Below, in pieces: positions 23,397 through 36,066 of a stretch of DNA of 64,000 nt. Source of the DNA: Zygaena filipendulae (taxonomy: Eukaryota; Arthropoda; Insecta; Lepidoptera; Zygaenidae); contig OU015651.1 of NCBI GenBank assembly GCA_907165275.2, forward strand, positions 11,740,501 through 11,804,500. The letters are read 5' to 3'. The notes under the pieces are model-generated. The model saw only the letters and a list, made by a program, of their open reading frames with translations. It was not told the origin of the DNA and made no database searches. Every line of letters begins with the position of its first letter. Position 1 is the first letter of the stretch. Position numbers and translations under genes: made by a program.

Positions 23397-26300
23397 CTAG
23401 TCGACGATCCAGTCGTCGTAGGGTATGTGGTCGAGGATCATCTCCAGGAAGCGCGACATCTTGTCGGCGAGGTCCTTCTTCAGCTGCGGCTTCATCTCCT
23501 TCAGCAGCTCGTGCGCGTTCGTGTTGATGAACAGGTTCAGCGCCGCGTCTGCGACACACGACACACGACACGCTGCATTACCTTACTCGTATGGAAACTA
23601 TCGCAGAATATCTTCCAACACTACCTCCTTAGCCAAGCTGGCAATGTTTAATAGTTATCGCGATAGAAAACTGAGGAACTCGTCATGTCACGAGGTCACG
23701 AAAAATCGTCTAAAGTTCAATTTTTCGTGATATGACGATAAAATCCATAATCGATATTTTCCATAGCGACAACGATTAAAGATTGTAAACTTGGCAAGGG
23801 GACTGATATTGAATAATCAATAGTGACATAGAGATATTACATATTAAAGAAATAAATTCGTTTTATTAAAAATTCTGTCTGAAATAATTATTGAAGCACA
23901 AAACCAATCGATGTGTGCGTGGAAGGTGGAACTTATATGAATAATTAAAACTCCATTACTGCGTGCCATATACATTATACAATATAATATTCCGCAATTT
24001 TCCGCATTCAGGCACAAGATCAAAAATCAAACCAAATCAACTTAGTTTTCCATGCATAATCTCTGACTTTCACCAAATTTCCTCAGGTGTTGTGTCAAAT
24101 ATCGAATGGGCATAATAATAATAATGGGCAAAGAATAACTAAGTTATTCTTCCGAGGGGCATGTTGACTATTATTTTTTTTTTTAGCCCATCTTGTAGAT
24201 TAATAAAAAATATTGGACACGAACGTTTTTCAAAAAATAACGGCGATACATTGAGTTGAAATTTCGCGTGACGTGTCACTATTCGGACAGTTTGTATGGC
24301 GGTTTTAGCGGTCAGTGACGTCACGACCCCCTCACCCTAAACTTTCGCTTTATCTCTGTAGATTTTAATTTATTTGAAAAAGCAAAAAATACGTGTCTAT
24401 TGTTTTTTATTTTCTAACTGACGGACTAATTACAATTTTGATTTTCAAAAGTAGCCAACATCCCCATTGACTGAAATGGTTAAAAACGGTTAATGATTCC
24501 TTTGCTCCTTTGTTTTGTTGACGAACTGCTAAGTAAGTATTAAGTGAAACAAATCTTGTAAAATGTCCTAGAGGAAATTTATAATTCTGAACATGTCAGG
24601 AGAATACCCGTCATCGTGGCAACTCTACATTCATAATGGTCGCTCTTTGCTCCACCTGCTACCAAGTGCTAAGTGGACATAGATAAGCAATAGTGTGTTA
24701 ACCCACACTGGAGAAATTTTGAGTAAATCGTGTTTTAAAAGTATAGCGCCATTTTGTGTCAACATTTCTTATGTTCAACATTTTGTGACATATTTAAGCA
24801 ATGTAATAAGGTAAACACACAATTAAAAAACGTTCCCTAACTCTCAATAAATCGTTCTGAATCAATAACTTAAGTTTGTGGGTTAACATGTTATTGCTTA
24901 TCTGCGTCCAAGTGTGGTTATAGCGACTCACTGAGCACGGTGTTGGTGTTGTGCAAGTTCTCGACTCCCATCTGTATGTTCTTGACGGAGAAGTCGAGCT
25001 TGAGCTGCTGCAGCTTGAGGTAAGTGCGTCCGTCGCGCTGGTGGGGCGCGCCTCGGAAGTACACCTTCGCCTTAACACCGTCTGTAACGAATTTAGGGTT
25101 TTTTTAATCCTGTTAAATTGTCTATCCTAATATTATAAAGAGGTACAGTTTGTGAGTTTGTAGAGAGTAATCTCTGGATCTACTGAAGCGAATTTGAATA
25201 TTCTTTACTAATAGAAAACCACGTTATTTGTGAGTGTCATAGGCTATACCCGGATTTCCCGCGGGAACTCCGTAATTACCGCAGGTAGGTAATACATATA
25301 GATATAAAATCAGATGAAACTCCCTAACACGCCTATCAAATAATCCGAAGTTTTGACCGGAGAGCTGGAACATTATATACTATAGTAGATAATAATAATA
25401 TCTTATGCCAGGTATCATTAAGTATCATTAAATTAGTGACGTTCTATCTATTAAAATTGCTTTGAATATTTTAAATGCTAAAGTGAGTTTGTTTGTTACT
25501 TTTCTCGCCTGAATTGCTCAACCGATTATCATGAAATTTTGCATAGGTAGGTACACATTTCCAGGGGTAGATACAGAAAAATTTCCCGGGGGATCTCCGC
25601 AATTTTGGCGGGGAACAGCTAGTAATACTTATAAACTTGCTTGTTGTGTAGTATTAGACGACTTATATAATACTTTGTAAATCTTTTTCTATGTTGTAAA
25701 TACACACTTAACACCCAGAGAGCGTAAACTATTGGAACAAAGTCGAAGTTAAGAGTTAGCCCATAATGCGGCTCTTTTTGACGTCACTAATATAGGTAGG
25801 TACCGTATTCGCCCCAGTAGTCGCCGCCGCCCGAGGCGCGCACTAGCAGCAGCACGCCCGACGAGCGGTACTTGGCGCGCGCGCTGATGTGCGGCCCGAA
25901 CAGCGTCAGCTGGAACTGGTGCGTCTCCAGGTCCGACCTGCGCGCCCGCGGCCCCACAGAATTCTATTAAATACGTGAGGAAACGACATTCTCCGTCACC
26001 CCCCCACCCGCCACCCCCTCATTGTATGTCTCCACGCACCCCGCCACAACGTACCTAGTGGTATAAGACTAGACATCTACATATATAAAAAATCTCGTGT
26101 CACAGTGTTTGTTATCGAACTCCTCTGAAACGCCTTGACGAAGTCTATAAGGTCGATCGTAGGCAATTTTTTATACCCCTAGGTGATAAGGGATTACCCA
26201 GAATTTTTTTTGGACAAAATTTTACTTTGGAGTTCCTGCGGGAATTCTAAAACACGTGCTGGTGAAACCACGGGACATAGCTAGTATTATATAGGAATGG

Positions 26301-29300
26301 GATTTATTTTTCTTTGTCACGTCATCACGCGTGAGAGCTGGACCGATGACCATTAAATTTATGTATACACGTTGTCAGAGGTACAGAAAATGACATAGGG
26401 TATTTTTTATCCCGGAATTCCCGCGGTACCTCCGAAATTGACGTGGGTGAAACCGCAGGGGACAGCTAGTAAACAATATTTAAGTGAGGTGATAGCAGTG
26501 TACCTAAAACGCCTTTTTCAGGGTTCAGCTCAAGCTGGGCTACGCCGAAACTATAAAAATACACTAAATAAAAGAATACTGAATAGGCACAAGGTGTTTT
26601 AGTATTATTGCTTCATTGCCGGTATACAGACGATGCTTGTAGCCACAAAAAGACGCTGATTGTATAACGAGGCCACGGGGCCTTACTACAAGAACATAAA
26701 TAAGACTACACGATCATGTCGTTTAGTCGTATTTACTTGTACTTTTCTTAATACTCTACATGGATGAATAAAAAATAAAAATTCAATTATTGTCTGTATT
26801 ATACTGTGATTCTTAATTCTGATCGATCTGCGAGCAATAGGCTAAGAGGCTATCTTATGGCCATTTCTCTCTCCAAATTATTTGTTCGTACGGCAACAGC
26901 CGTAAACCTTAATCTTCAAAAGGTGAACGTTACTATGGAAATACATAAAATTTTGAGGTTAGGTAGAGTCGAGGAAATCGACAAAGGAAACCTACCAAAA
27001 AGTCAGTTAAAAACCAGTAATGATTACGCATCATTCATTACTCATATGAACGTAAGAGTAAACAATGAAATAAGCATTAAAGTCTTCCCCACATAACATA
27101 ATATTATGTTGTCGGTGAACCTCAGGCTCAAACCTCACAGACGTGGACAGAATAAATTAGGAAAAGCGGAGAAGTACCTAACCTAAGTACCTAGCTACTA
27201 TGCAATACCTACTCGAGTGATATTATGCGTGCCGACTGCCAAAAGCAACAGTCACGTTCTTAAACTTTATTGTCATACGTCGTGTCTATATATACAAAAG
27301 AGAAATTCTTTGTCAATAGATTTCCGTTTTGGGCTTAAGGGATTTTGTATGCTTTTTTACGCTTTCCAATTAGTAAAATAGGGAGAATTCAAAGAAAAAA
27401 TCTTCATGACTTTAAAACTAAAGGCGAAAGGTACCTACTTTTGTGCCCTTTTGTTTGACTGAGCGTGGCTAAGCTGTTAAGTTATTTACGAGTAGAATTT
27501 CTTACTTACCTATTGATTAACTTCTTCTTACCTTCTATAACAGATCTTTTTTTTTTGTATAGGTATGATAACTTTTGAAATAACTGTGAAAATGACAGTG
27601 TGTGACTTGGTAGACAAAGTAGTAGGTAGTATATAAAAATGAATCCCTATTTCCCTCGGTCACGGCATCACGCGTGAACTGCTGGACCAATTTCACTAAT
27701 TCTTTATTGTGTTTGTTATGGTAAGGAAAGGAGGATATGAATGAATTTTGGAAGTTCCTGTGGGAATTTCAAAACTTACGCGGGTGAATCTTCGAAACGG
27801 TTAGACCGATTTTGACGGGACTTTAACTGCTAATTAGCTGATGTTATAAGGAGTAAACTAGGCTACTTTGGACATCCTGCGAGAACTTCGAAACTCACGC
27901 GGTTGAAACGGCGGGGCACAGCTAGTAATATATAAAAACCTCCATGTCCACACTGGTACTGGTTGGAAATGCATTACTTAATTAAAAGTAAGTAACTGTA
28001 TAGGTACACAAATAATATTTTATAATGGATGATGAGAGCTAAGAAATATGAAATGAAATGAATTATACATTGTGGTGGTGAAATAAATAATATATTATTG
28101 ATTAAAATTATAACAAGTTTTATATATAAGCTAACGTTCCCGCCGCCCTTCGAACGTTACAATATATAGGACATAGGTACTCTAGATTTAACTTGGAATG
28201 TTATATGAATGAATGCTATAGTTGCTCCGAAGTCCCAACCACCATAACCAATCGTCATTCCTACCTGACATTCGTGACGGTCATATTGGAGACTCCGGAG
28301 GCATGGATGTCCTTGAACGTGGCTCGGTATCCGTCCGGCCCGCCGCCCAGCGCGATCGACAGCTCGTCGATCACAACGTCTTCCGCCTGAAAATGTACAA
28401 CGCAAAGGTCTGTTTGTTAATAGTTTCTAAGTTTTCGTTTACTTAGCAAAAACGGAGCCGGAAACATCTAGGGGAGGGACCGGGGTGCGTGTCCGGGAGG
28501 TATTTTAACGGGGCGTAAAACTCTATCTTATTAGAACACTTTGTAAAAAAAATTTTTTTACACAGTATTTAATAAGTGAGAGATATTAAATACCTCCGCG
28601 GAAAGGAAAGCACGCCGTGTAAAGTTGTAGCCCGACATGGCGCGGGCGTTGTTTAGGGTAAGGGGCATGTTGACTAATTTTTTTTAGTCCGTCTTGTAGA
28701 TTACTAAAAAACATTGGACACGTATTTTAAAAATTTTTTTGTAATCAAAAAATAACGGTGATACATTAAGTTGAAATTTCGCGTGACGTCACTTGACGGA
28801 TAGTTTGTATGACGGTTTTAGCGGTTAGTGACGTCACGACCCCCTCACTCTAAACTTTAATGCGCTTAATCTCTGTATATTTTAATTTATTTGTAAAAGC
28901 AAAAAATACGTGTCTATATCTATGTCGTATTGTTTTTTTATTTTCTAACTGACGGACTAATTAGAATTTTGATCTTCAAAAGTAGTCCACATGCCCATTG
29001 TAATAAAATGTAAGTACTAAAGAGTATTTATTTTCCCGGCTTGAAAAGTCACACCCAATGTTACGTATAATTATTTAATTTTATTTTATTTAAGTACACA
29101 AAACAGATCGTAGTCATTACAATTTTTAGTTAAATTATAGTGTATTATATGTTCAGACCACAAACCAGAAATATGCATACCTAGAAAAACTAATAATATC
29201 GAGCAAAGTTGGTATTATAAGTACATATAATATTTTATGATATTTTTGGAATAATTTATTTCAACCGCTGGAGAAGTTTCTGCCCCGGTTCGCAAAAGTC

Positions 29301-32300
29301 GTAGATCCAGTGGTGAGCAAAAAGTTATAGTAGCAAGTAGCATTATCATCACTAAATTTTTCGACCTGTGAAGCTTCCAGAGTCGTAAAACTATAAAAAA
29401 AATTCTTCAACAACAAACCTCTCCGATGCCCAATTCGGGCGCACCTCCTTTCAAATGGTTCGCGAGGGAATTGAAGCTGCGCAGGAGGCACGCGTCCACG
29501 TTGGGATCACTCCGCGAACATCGGCCCCCGAACATATCTGCGTATGAAGATAGCAAAATTCTTAAATTATGGTTCAAGTTACAAATGATTAATTTATAAA
29601 ACGGTTAATATGCTCGCAAAATATACCTACTAATCCGAATAATGCGACCTACTAATGCGAATTTGACTTTATTTATTTGTTTGTTTGTTACGCTTTCACG
29701 CCATAACGGCTCAACCGATCGTCATGAGCATACAAGTTGTCAGCTACACAGCTACTTTAGTATAAAAATTCTTATTTCTTGGCTTAAGTTACAAAGAATT
29801 TATTTAAACTTGTGTGTGACTTTATTAACTTTATTATCTCTACAGGATATAATGTACCTATACGTATACTAGCTGTTCCCCGCGGTTTCACCCACGTTAA
29901 TTTCAGAGATCCCGCGGAATTTCTGGTATAAAAGTGACTACTGACAACGTGCATGTAGTATAAAAACTTAATGCAGTTTTACCCGCGTTAATTTCGGATT
30001 TCCCATGGGAATTTGGGATAAAAAGTACCCTATGTCCTTTTCTGTACCCCTGACAACGTTTATGCAAAATTTTATGATGATAGGTGTAACCGTTAAGGCG
30101 TGAAAGTGTAACAAATAAACAAACATACTCACTTTCGCATTTATAATATGATAGTAAGGATTAAGTTCACATAAGTTGTTATTGCCTATAAACTTGTTAA
30201 ATATCTATATTTTGCTGCATGAAAACACCTCTCTAATGTGGAGAAAGTATTATTCCACTGAGCAAGCTCATTCAACACCGTGATACACAGGGTGGATGGT
30301 CAAGACGGTTTTTACCATTATATAATAATAATATTGATGTCGAATCTTCACAGAAAATTCAATAGGTAAATTGACAATAGGGATGCAAATTGTGTAAATA
30401 TACGTAGGTTTCGTTTTTGTTTTTTCTGCATGGCAGCGACTTAGACCAAGGCTCCTAGGAGCGGCCCAAACTATAAAATGCCCGACAATTGACGTGTTTG
30501 CAATGCAAACTCAGCTTTCGCTTCACCACGTTTACCGTTGCATTAGTATGCGCGGGAGCGTTAGTATCGTCTAACGGTAGCTGGTGCCGTCGTAGTGGCA
30601 TTGACTGTTCTCTGGGAACAATAGGAACCGATCGGTGATAGTATCGGGGACCTTCACTCCTGATTGATGATAAAAAAAAAAAACATCTTTTGTTTCCATC
30701 TTCGTGTGAATCATTGTATGAATTGTAAATAATGATAAATTCAAATATGATTTGTTTTTATCTGATTTAAAAGTTTTCCGTATTTTTGTTGATTACATAA
30801 TACATAGATACTATTTTGTTTCACTATTTCAATTCTAAGTAATTCACATAAAAAAATAAGTTTTTGGTGATAATCGCTTTAAACATACACGGAGAGAAAT
30901 CAATCAGACCGAAGAGGTTTCGGTCGCCCTTCGTTGCCCGAAGGATATGTTGGCGGCACAATATCAGTGACCAGCAGGGACAGTGACCGACCCCGCACGG
31001 TGTCAATAATGTGCAAACTACAGGAGAGTATGCTGACCAAATATGGTGCCCAACCGAACCCCGTTAGCAGAAATACTGTTGACCAATCTTCGGTGGGGAA
31101 CTTTTCGGTCCTGAAATTTACCGAACAATTTCTTTTGCTCTCAGGATACATGTTGCATCTGTTCAGACTTTTTGAGCAAATATTTTGATATTATAATGCA
31201 AACGTGAGTTTGTTTCCTTGTTTGTTACGCTTTCACGCCTTACCCACTCAACGGTTCATCATGAAATTATGCACCCACGTCGTCAGAGGTAGCTGTGCCT
31301 CAAAGGACATAGGGTATACTTTTTAGCCCCGGAATTCTCGCGGGAACTCGAAGATAGACGCGTGTCAAACCGTGGGGATCAGCTAGTGTGCACCTAAATA
31401 ACAAAATTTAGAGACGTGTGTCGTCCTCCATGGGTCCAATCCACAGATTGGTCACATAATGTGTGAATTTGCAAATGCCCACTTACCCACTTGTAGACTA
31501 AACACTTAGACAAAATTTATTTCGTCTGCGACCAAACAGAGCAAAACGGGGATATTTTCGGTAACTAACTCTTCATTTGAGACTTGAGTGAGGCAACTAC
31601 ATAGACACAACTAACCACATTGGCTGAGTCAGTTAAAACTACAAAACCTTAGTCTTTGAACACGTAATAACGTTGGATAAATGAGAAAGGTTACACAATA
31701 AGATGACACGCTCATTTATATATGTATTATAAATGCGAAAGTAACTCTGTATGTCTGCCTGTATTTGTTACATTTTTACGCCTAGACTACCCAACTGATC
31801 ATGATGTTTTGCGTTCACGTTATCAGGGGTAGAAAAAGACATAGAGTAGACTTTTTGTATCGGAATTCCCGCAGGAACCCCGAAATTAACGATAATTATC
31901 AAAATTAATATTAGTGAACAGTGTTCCTCCGCTCACCGATTTTATTATCTGCCTACACAATAATGTTTTTGTGTTGCCGACAAAAGGCAGCTCGATGTAT
32001 GGAAGAAGGAGGGAGGTAGGTAAGTTATATGTTAGCGCTTCCGTACTCGTAACTCTCTGGCCTGACCAGTGCCCATTGAATGACAACACAGCCAGAGTTA
32101 ATCAAAGAGTTTGCTTCGTCGGTTGCGAAAACGTCGCATTAGAGATGGGCGTCGGGCTTTTTCGCAAACGTACATATCAGTTTTGAAATCGATTTCAAAA
32201 TGTGTTTTTATAATCGATTTCAATAGTGGTTTTGCCATATTGTATTTATATACATCTATGTAGGTATAGAAAAGCGGAAGGTTCCCGCGGGAACTTCCAA

Positions 32301-35207
32301 ATTGACACGGGTGAAACCGCAAGGAACAGCTGGCGTACAATTATTAAAAAAAAATAATGTTGATGAATGATCGATTGACCGATTACCTATAGGTCAAGTT
32401 TTTGCAAGGTGGATTTAGTTATATGTGAAAGTTTTTCTAGTTTGAATATCGTAATCGATACGAAACAATTTACGCAGGAAATCGAATTTCAGAATTTAGA
32501 TACTTTTTCATATACCTATCGAAACGGATCTCATCTTTCGCTTGTGGGAACTCATCACACTCGTACCCATGCATAGTAGGTACAACGACCCGGGCCTGTT
32601 TGCCGGAGGGTTCGCATACAAAGGGTGAAATTGAAGTCACAAAGCGTCCCCTTAACTACAGATTCTATTCAAATTTTATTATTTAATGTATCAATTTGTA
32701 ATTTTTTAAATCGTACCTTTACCTCTTTTAGCACGTTCAGAGTAAAATTTTAGTTCGAAATAACGCACATGAAATCGGTAACGTGCGCTACATTTTATAA
32801 AAGTACGTTATGGGAATCTATCTTTTTAAATCATGTGATCGGCGATAAAAACTTTCTATTCTATAATATGTTTCGATACACAAGTACACACACGCATTTT
32901 TCTGTGTTACGGTTTACCTACTAACAATACAAAATATTAAAGTCCCAAGAATTTGATTTCATTCGGTTGATATTTTGGTTGTCTTAATTTGGGTTCGAAC
33001 AGTCAGTCATTCTTACAGATAGAATAGTTAGTAGTTGTAAGAACTTTGACTCGAGGTTATTTGGGGTTCCCTCGGGACTTATAAGACACATAAATGTGAA
33101 AATTAATTCAAATTATTTTTGCGTAATACCTATACCTGTCAGTCAAACAAACACAACAATTTATATATTTATTTGCTTTGTTTTACTCCAAATGTAACCT
33201 TTTTTAGGACTCATTTAACACGTGTTTGGCCAAAAGTGTGTTAGTGATTTCGATTTCACCTCGTGTGAGGATGATTAACCATATTAAATGCATCTGCACA
33301 CGCACATTCGAGGTCATTGACATGCAAACGCATTAATGGGGTACCGGTTTGTTCGCCATACCTAGAAATTAGTGAAAATTGTCAATTTTTATAAGTGAAT
33401 AGTTTATTTGGTTGGATTTGGATTTGGTAGGAAATGACGTACTATACTTTTTATCTCGGATGTTCCGTGGTAACTCCGAAACGCTGATAAAACCACGGGG
33501 ACCGGAGCTAGTATATGGTTTAATAAACATTATTGATTGGTCACGCTTTTGTTTGTCAACATTACAGAAAGAAAAGACGATAATTTAGGAACAATTTTAG
33601 TGTCTCTAAATTTAAATGAAATATAATTAAAAAATACTTAAATCACTAGGTATTTCATGACAATCCACCTTGGAAGTATACCCTGTCAAACAAAAAAAGA
33701 GTTCTTCAAATCGGTCCAGCCCTCTTCGAGTAATCGCGTAACAAACGTACAAAAAACAACTACATTCGAATTGAGAACCTGCTCCTTTTCTGGAAGTCGG
33801 TTAGCAAAAAAAATTTATGTCGAAAATTTCAGGTTTACTATGAAAAGTTTATCTGCATTAGCTAGCTAAGATTAGTAGTGTTCTTCAAGTTAGTAAGTAT
33901 TTTCTGTCTTATCCTTTTAAAGTTTTTGAAAGGTCATCAAGATAGTTTGCAGGTGAAGTAGGTACCTACGTATACGTACTACGTAACTAAATTCTTTAGC
34001 TCTAATATTAATATGACTAGCTGTTCCCCGCGCTTTCATCCACGTCAATTTCGGAGATCCCAAGGGAATTCCAGGATAAAGTAAGCTAAATCCTTTTCTG
34101 TTACCCTGGAAAAGTATTGCAAAATTTTATTATGATCGATTGAGCCGTTTAGGCGTGAAAGCGTAACAAACAGACAAACTCACTAATCCGCATTTATAAC
34201 AGTAAGGATACCAAAGTTAGCTGGGAGGCTCTTAAGTTTTACTAGCAATAATATATCAATGCATGCACCTGGGGTGTACGTATATATAGTCCTAACTTAT
34301 AAAAATGAGAATTTGGGTTTGTTACGTTTTCACACCTTAACTACTCAACCGATCATTATGAAAAGCATATACATTGCCAAGGTACCTGGGTGCCAGCGGT
34401 GCCAGGGGTAAAAGGATATTGGGTATTTGAATATATTTTTTTTTATGAATACAGCAATGGTAATGACAGTAAAAATAACGATGATATCTAATTATACTTA
34501 ATACTAGCTGTTCCCTGCGGTTTCACCCGCGGCAATTTCGGAGTTCCCGCGGGAATTCCAAGATAAAAGTACCCTATGTCCTTCTCTGTATCCCTGATAA
34601 CGTGTGTGCAAAATTTCATGGTGATCCCTTGAGCCGTTGAGGCGTGAAAGCGTAACAAACAAACACTTTCGCATTTATAATATACAACATGCATCTGCCA
34701 GTATGTTTACATTTTAGTAAGCATCTATTTGTATTTACCAAAATAAAATAGATATTCTTACATTTTAGTAATAATGGACATAAATTTATGTACTGTATTT
34801 TTTACGTGTACCTACTTCCCTTAACACGTTTCTTCTCGCTATAAAGTTTCGCAACCGGAAGCAGGACAAAAAGAAAGTGCTAAAAATGGCAAGTGAAAGT
34901 ATGTTCAAAAGATGTTTAGAGTCGAACCCTAGAATTGTGTATCAATTTTTTATAACAATTAAGCACCTAGATAAATAACATATTAATATTTATTTTCAAT
35001 ATTAACTAGAAAACAGAGCGAGTTTCACTAGAACGAGACGTTATGAACGTTATGAACGAGGTTTACTGGTATCTGATTGTTATTATTAATAATAAATCTA
35101 ATGATCTATGGTGTGTCTACTTTCTTTCAAATACACTTACTTGTATACGATGTTCCAGATGCGATCACGGCGGTGAAAATCAAAATCGAAACTTGAATTC
35201 TCTCCAT
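23397..35207 (-). CDS. takeout/JHBP-family secreted protein, gene 2 (complete, 247 aa)
   Basis: Six exons on the minus strand: 35207-35141, 29537-29419, 28386-28265, 25937-25804, 25081-24932 and 23548-23397 (stop TAG). All have gt/ag borders and matching phases, totalling 744 nt. The leader MERIQVSILIFTAVIASG is a signal peptide. Cys29 and Cys39 (CX9C, CSRSDPNVDAC) form the family's N-terminal disulphide. PELGI (about 56-60), an SNMTVTNV/SDL segment, and a C-terminal helix ending HIPYDDWIVD match haemolymph JHBP/takeout proteins, which are usually 230-250 aa and bind juvenile hormone or similar hydrophobic ligands outside cells. The last four exons are clearly GC-richer than the surroundings. 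Introns carry Helitron-like, MITE and LINE pieces. Ligand and tissue are unknown. Confidence 0.88.
24156..24466. mobile_element. MITE, GGGGCATGTTGACTA family, copy 1
   Basis: The left end GGGGCATGTTGACTA and the right end AGTAGCCAACATCCCC form imperfect terminal inverted repeats. A second copy at 28662-28997 aligns along its whole length. The interior has TGACGTCA and is non-coding. It lies in intron 5 of takeout gene 2. Confidence 0.7.
24675..24909. mobile_element. 235-bp MITE, GGAC..GTCC family, copy 1
   Basis: The ends GGACATAGATAAGCAATA and TATTGCTTATCTGCGTCC (offset by a few bases) are inverted repeats that continue through GTTAACCCACA. AAGT flanks both sides (24671-24674 and 24910-24913). 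It has exactly the same length as the copy at 42118-42352. It lies 22 bp downstream of the exon 5 donor of takeout gene 2. Confidence 0.8.
25121..25290 (+). mobile_element. Helitron-like element, 3'-truncated
   Basis: It begins TCTATCCTAATATTATAAAG, has the GTGAGTTTGT and GATCTACTGAAGCG blocks, and stops in the 3' hairpin region (TTACCGCAGG), 40 bp into intron 4 of takeout gene 2. Confidence 0.7.
25466..25622 (+). mobile_element. Helitron-like element
   Basis: It contains AAAGTGAGTTTGTTTGTTAC, the CTCAACCGATTATCATGAAA block and ends GGCGGGGAACAGCTAG, then T. Confidence 0.75.
26076..26469 (+). mobile_element. two Helitron-like elements joined head to tail
   Basis: The first runs from TCTACATATATAAAAAATCT to GGGACATAGCTAG at 26284. 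The second follows with no spacer and ends GGGGACAGCTAG at 26469. End-to-end joining at CTAG/T is consistent with insertion of one copy at the 3' end of another or with rolling-circle tandem products. Confidence 0.7.
26480..27630. other. intron 3 of takeout gene 2, no further gene seen
   Basis: AT-rich. A 96-codon plus-strand frame at 26806-27096 has no recognisable motif, leader or splice context. Nothing else is supported. Confidence 0.45.
27632..27925 (+). mobile_element. Helitron-like element, second subfamily
   Basis: It starts ATATAAAAATGAATCCCTAT, carries the CGGTCACGGCATCACGCGTG and GTGAATCTTCGAAACGG blocks, and ends GCGGGGCACAGCTAG. A reverse copy of the same subfamily lies at 50446-50765. 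Confidence 0.7.
28662..28997. mobile_element. MITE, GGGGCATGTTGACTA family, copy 2
   Basis: It aligns with 24156-24466 through the GATACATTAAGTTGAAATTT and GACGGACTAATTA blocks. The right end AGTAGTCCACATGCCC is the inverted repeat of the left. Two TGACGTCA palindromes lie inside. It is in intron 2 of takeout gene 2, 276 bp beyond exon 3. Confidence 0.75.
29071..29260 (-). mobile_element. LINE 3'-UTR fragment
   Basis: It matches the 3' UTR of the jockey-like fragment at 9290-9480 (AAGTACACAAAACAGAT, AGACCACAAACCAGAAATATG, CATACCTAGAAA). Only the 3' end of the element was inserted. Confidence 0.7.
29869..30160 (-). mobile_element. Helitron-like element
   Basis: CTAGCTGTTCCCCGCGG start, two CCCGCG/CCCATGG hairpin-type blocks, the CCCTATGTCCTTTTCTGTAC block, and the end CATTTATAATATGATAGTAAGGA. 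A truncated forward copy (about 29620-29735) lies just to its left, in intron 1 of takeout gene 2. Confidence 0.75.
30400..30690. repeat. possible SINE-like or other dispersed repeat
   Basis: A GC-richer block ends in a run of about 12 A (30669-30681) after GATTGATGAT. A poly(A)-like end is the only hint of retroposition. No second copy was found in the window. Confidence 0.25.
30887..31148. mobile_element. dispersed TIR element, GAGAGAAA family, copy 1
   Basis: The ends ACGGAGAGAAATC and (inverted) CCTGAGAGCAAAAG are imperfect inverted repeats. The copy at 55063-55321 is the same element in opposite orientation. Shared blocks include GTTGCCCGAAGGATATGTTG, AATATCAGTGACCAGCAGG and ACCAATCTTCGGTGG. 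No coding frame survives. The class is uncertain. Confidence 0.7.
31187..31386 (+). mobile_element. Helitron-like element
   Basis: It begins GATATTATAATGCAAACGTG, has the GCTTTCACGCCTTACCCACT and GGAATTCTCGCGGGAAC blocks, and ends GATCAGCTAG, then T. A 3'-truncated relative lies at about 31725-31895. Confidence 0.75.
32340..34010. other. intron 1 of takeout gene 2, no gene seen
   Basis: AT-rich. It holds only a short Helitron-like 3' end (about 33420-33515, ending GACCGGAGCTAG). Another 3' fragment is just left at about 32275-32332. Confidence 0.5.
34017..34208 (-). mobile_element. Helitron-like element
   Basis: CTAGCTGTTCCCCGCGC start, GGAGATCCCAAGGGAATTCC block, GATTGAGCCGTTTAGGCGTG, and the end CATTTATAACAGTAAGGATA. 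Confidence 0.8.
34504..34685 (-). mobile_element. Helitron-like element, well preserved
   Basis: It starts CTAGCTGTTCCCTGCGG. The hairpin region has CCCGCGGCAATTTCGG and CCCGCGGGAATTCC, then GTACCCTATGTCCTTCTCTG and GAGCCGTTGAGGCGTGAAAG. It ends CATTTATAATATAC. One of the cleanest copies in the window. Confidence 0.85.
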
Positions 35208-36066
35208 TTTGTTATTTATAACTAAATACCTAAATAAATTACTACACAAAAATTAACGCGCTTTGGCGCGCCTTATTCGAAACTCAAAATTTGAATTTTA
35301 AGAATCACAGACAATTTTTTACTTTTTTTGTGCTGCAGCCAGCGTGCGTCGCGCATTGGCTCAGCATCAGTAATGATGTGGTGGTATGGGCCCTGTACGC
35401 CTTCTCCTTTCCTGCCGATGCGATGAACGCAAAATATGCCCGGTTCCGTATGTTGTACGTAATATGTATATAATTTGCTCACTGGCTCACACGATCGTTT
35501 GTCTATTCTATAACATCTGTTTTGACTTATATCTTCTAATTCATAAAGGAATCTCTAAAAACAAGTAGAAATTATATTATACCTATTTATAAAGCACCAG
35601 TATAAATATACTTTCTTAACCAAATTGTAAACGCTCAACCGTTGACTAAAACTAATATTTTTATCAAAATAATTGAATCATTTTCAAATACAATAGATAA
35701 GAATGATTTTACGTAGCTATAATAAAATATAATCACCTGACATGATCAAATTGAGTCAGGTCGAAATTTCTTTTAACCTGACATTCAACCACCGACAAAC
35801 CGTTAGCCGGACTACCGGTTTGATGCCGATCGAGTTTTTTAATAGCGTTGGATGGATGCAGCTGCAAAAAGTTGAACTTAGTAATTGAACAGTTACGATT
35901 CAGGTTTTGGGGGCAAAATAGGAGGACAAGGAGATGATACGTAGGTACAAGAATGCCCATTATCACGTAACTATTATTATTAGATATATTATTAGATATA
36001 GGTAGGTACAACGACTTGTTTATATTATGCAAATCTAAATGAATTAGTAGGCAGGTATATTATAAA
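35208..36066. other. 5' flank of takeout gene 2, no gene seen
   Basis: This region precedes the ATG of the minus-strand gene 2 and should hold its promoter. I see no clear TATA/initiator pair. Short frames on both strands lack leaders, motifs or splice context. Confidence 0.4.

Noticed and set aside
23385..23730. Plus-strand frames of 88-101 codons
   Set aside because: They overlap the GC-rich last exon of takeout gene 2 in antisense.
26806..27096. 96-codon plus-strand frame
   Set aside because: No motif, leader, splice context or composition shift; it lies in an intron of takeout gene 2.
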